Part shown: piece by piece, positions 7,093 through 8,023 of the stretch | Position numbering within the stretch: the first letter of the stretch is position 1 | Layout of the letters: each line of letters opens with the position of its first letter | From: an uncultured Collinsella sp. | GTDB lineage: Bacteria > Actinomycetota > Coriobacteriia > Coriobacteriales > Coriobacteriaceae | Length of the DNA stretch: 8,023 bases | NCBI GenBank assembly: GCA_902478825.1 | Contig: CABSMK010000077.1 | Location: 1-8,023 of the forward strand | Direction of reading: 5' to 3' | The notes under the pieces: model-generated | Told to the model about the DNA's origin: nothing | What the model saw: the letters and a program-made list of their open reading frames with translations, nothing else | Databases searched by the model: none | Made by a program: the position numbers and the translations under genes

Positions 7093-7114
7093 TGAGAAAT
7101 GGGAGGCTTTCTTT
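7074..7114 (+). promoter_or_regulatory. IS left-end hairpin that hides the orfA ribosome binding site and may act as a terminator
   Basis: 7074-7086 pairs perfectly with 7095-7107 (13 bp, 8-nt loop) and is followed by TTTCTTT. The right arm contains GGGAGG (7101-7106), the only good ribosome binding site for the orfA ATG at 7115. Read-through RNA from outside would fold and block translation, and the stem plus U-rich tail could also stop transcription from the regulator. RNA hairpins with this role are known for IS10 and IS200; here it is inferred. Confidence 0.65.
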
Positions 7115-7606
7115 ATGCGCGTTGATTTGAGGGTGAAGCATGATGTCGAGGCCAGGAAGGCGGCCATAGGGCTCTTCGAGCTCGGACACGGGTATAAATC
7201 TGCCGCGATTGCCCTTTCGCTTCCCGCGGAAGCCGTGAGAAGATGGCAGGAGATATACCGCGCATTCGGGAGCGAGGTGCTGCTGCGCATGGACGGAAAG
7301 CAGGGCAGGTACACATACGAGCAGAAGGTCGCCGCCGCCTCCGCCGTCGTCGACGGCGGCATGACGAAGGCCGAGGCGATGGCGGCGTTCGGCATAATGT
7401 CGATGTCGCCGCTCAAGAAGTGGTGCGCGCTATACCGCGAGGGCGGCGCGGAGGCCCTGCGCCCGAGGCCCAAGGGCCGGCCGAGCGGTTCCAGGGCGAG
7501 GCCGCGGACCCGCGAGGAGGAGCTCGAGGAGCGGTGCCGTAGGCTCGAGGCCGAGGTGGCCTACCTAAAAAAATTACGCGCCCTGGTCGAGAGGGACGGG
7601 CTCTGA
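7115..7606 (+). CDS. IS3-family transposase OrfA (IS150/InsJ-like)
   Basis: This 163-residue protein resembles IS150 InsA/InsJ OrfA (about 170 residues). Two helix-turn-helix regions are visible: residues about 13-50 (ARKAAIGLFELGHGYKSAA, then AEAVRRWQEIY) and about 68-108 (YEQKVAAASAVVDGGMTKAE, then SPLKKWCALYREGG). A basic GRPSG linker follows near 121-125. A leucine-zipper-like coiled coil spans about 133-160 (EELEERCRRLEAEVAYLKKLRALVE). OrfA binds the IS ends and tempers transposition. Near its end the frame crosses the A7 slippery run, which allows production of the OrfAB fusion transposase. Its ribosome binding site GGGAGG lies eight bases upstream and is sequestered in the left-end hairpin. 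The reading frame is intact. Confidence 0.9.
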   Translation: MRVDLRVKHDVEARKAAIGLFELGHGYKSAAIALSLPAEAVRRWQEIYRAFGSEVLLRMDGKQGRYTYEQKVAAASAVVDGGMTKAEAMAAFGIMSMSPLKKWCALYREGGAEALRPRPKGRPSGSRARPRTREEELEERCRRLEAEVAYLKKLRALVERDGL

Positions 7607-7614
7607 CCAGGGCG
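7553..7614 (+). promoter_or_regulatory. Programmed -1 ribosomal frameshift signal of the IS
   Basis: The orfA frame reads CTA AAA AAA TTA, giving an A-AAA-AAA slippery heptamer at 7567-7573. After a 5-nt spacer (7574-7578), 7579-7588 pairs perfectly with 7605-7614 (10 bp); the orfA stop codon (7604-7606) runs into the right arm. Ten bases upstream of the heptamer is a GAGG (7553-7556) that could act as a Shine-Dalgarno-type stimulator. Slipping by -1 leads directly into orfB. All three parts have the geometry known from dnaX and IS911/IS150. Confidence 0.85.
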
Positions 7615-8023
7615 AAGGCCGAAGCGGTCGCGGCCCTGCGCGCCGAGGGGCACGCGCTCGGGCACCTGCTCGCATGCGCCGAGCTCAAGCGGTCGACCTA
7701 CTACTACGCCCTCGCGCACCCGCCGAGGCCCACGCGCGCCGAGCTCCGGGAGGCGGCCGCCGAGATCTTCTCGCGCACCGCCAACGGCTGCGGGCACCGG
7801 CAGATAGCGATGTGCCTCAGGGCGGAAGAGGGGGCCGTGATAGCCGACAAGACCGTGCTCAAGATGATGCGCGAGATGGGGATCCGCTGCGGCATCAGAC
7901 GCGAGACGGCCTACCACAGGTACAACTCGTACAAGGGCGTCGTCGGCAGAACGTTCGAGAACGTGATCGCGAGGGATTTCGACGCCGGGGCCCCGTGGCA
8001 GAAGCTGGGGACGGACGTCACCG
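7573..8023 (+). CDS. IS3-family transposase OrfB, catalytic part, cut by window edge
   Basis: The frame, -1 relative to orfA, is open from the slippery run to the end of the window (150 codons visible; the last upstream stop is at 7540-7542). About 30-110 residues in is an HTH_21-like region (RSTYYYAL, then AAEIFSRTANGCGHRQIAMCL, then KMMREMGIRCGIRR) as in IS3-family OrfB. The final visible residues GTDVT carry the first Asp of the DDE integrase triad (codon 8014-8016); the second Asp and the Glu are outside. Expression is expected mainly as an OrfAB fusion by frameshift. Free OrfB could start at the ATT at 7573, as reported for IS911, or at the CTG at 7603 that overlaps the orfA stop; no ATG or strong ribosome binding site is present. 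Whether the copy is intact cannot be judged. Confidence 0.88.
   Translation, partial: MTRPGREGRALTRAKAEAVAALRAEGHALGHLLACAELKRSTYYYALAHPPRPTRAELREAAAEIFSRTANGCGHRQIAMCLRAEEGAVIADKTVLKMMREMGIRCGIRRETAYHRYNSYKGVVGRTFENVIARDFDAGAPWQKLGTDVT

Larger units (their letters stand above)
7068..8023 (+). mobile_element. IS3-family (IS150-group) insertion sequence, left part only
   Basis: The element starts with TGAACTGCCTCCC at 7068, which resembles IS150-group left ends (TG, then ...ACTG...C-rich...TTGGACA). It continues with orfA, an A7 frameshift site and orfB. It begins 66 nt after the regulator stop codon. The right end is outside the window, so the terminal repeat partner and target duplication cannot be confirmed; the flanking CAC or GCAC just before 7068 would be the copy to look for. 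AGG/AGA for Arg and ATA for Ile are frequent here and rare in the neighbouring genes, consistent with acquired DNA. Confidence 0.9.

Noticed and set aside
6952..7473. 173-codon minus-strand open frame across the regulator end and IS orfA
   Set aside because: It spans the IS boundary and two real plus-strand genes; no coding signal.
1..8023. tRNA, rRNA, CRISPR array or in-frame selenocysteine codon
   Set aside because: No cloverleaf, rRNA-like segment or spaced direct repeats were seen, and the ygfK and ssnA frames contain no internal TGA.

Overview
The window is a stretch of GC-rich bacterial DNA (roughly 60% GC by eye) from what is most likely an anaerobic gut actinobacterium of the Coriobacteriia, for example a Collinsella-like organism. 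This placement is an inference from base composition, the gene set and the type of insertion sequence. No rRNA or other lineage marker is present.

Positions 1-5993, minus strand, hold three genes in one direction. In order of transcription they are an NCS2-family nucleobase (xanthine/urate type) permease (5993-4599), an SsnA-type amidohydrolase (4402-3047) and a YgfK-type multi-centre flavoprotein (2898 to beyond position 1). The last is annotated in databases as putative selenate reductase. ssnA and ygfK belong to the conserved gut-anaerobe gene set linked to selenium/molybdenum hydroxylases and to anaerobic purine and uric acid breakdown. A simple reading is uptake of a purine, hydrolytic processing by SsnA, and electron transfer or reduction of an intermediate by YgfK. 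The molybdenum hydroxylase and ring-opening enzymes expected in such a cluster would lie beyond position 1. The two intergenic spacers (196 and 148 nt) are packed with GC-rich hairpins lacking U-tracts, so they look more like processing or stability elements than terminators.

Positions 5994-6345 are an AT-rich divergent control region. It holds a good candidate promoter for the permease operon (17-nt spacing) overlapped by a Fur-box-like sequence. The divergent plus-strand gene (6346-7002) encodes a YheO/DauR-type regulator with an N-terminal PAS-like sensor and a C-terminal helix-turn-helix. It is the obvious candidate local regulator of the purine operon.

Positions 7068-8023 are the left part of an IS3-family (IS150-group) insertion sequence. 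It has a typical left end, a hairpin that hides the orfA ribosome binding site, a complete orfA, a well-formed -1 frameshift signal (A7 slippery run, 5-nt spacer, 10-bp stem) and an incomplete orfB. orfB runs off the window right at the first catalytic aspartate. The Arg codon choice of the IS (many AGG/AGA) differs from that of its neighbours (mostly CGC/CGT).

No entirely new system is evident. The points most worth a second look are the substituted substrate-site residues of the permease, the Fur-like box over its promoter, and the RNA structures in the IS and in the operon spacers.
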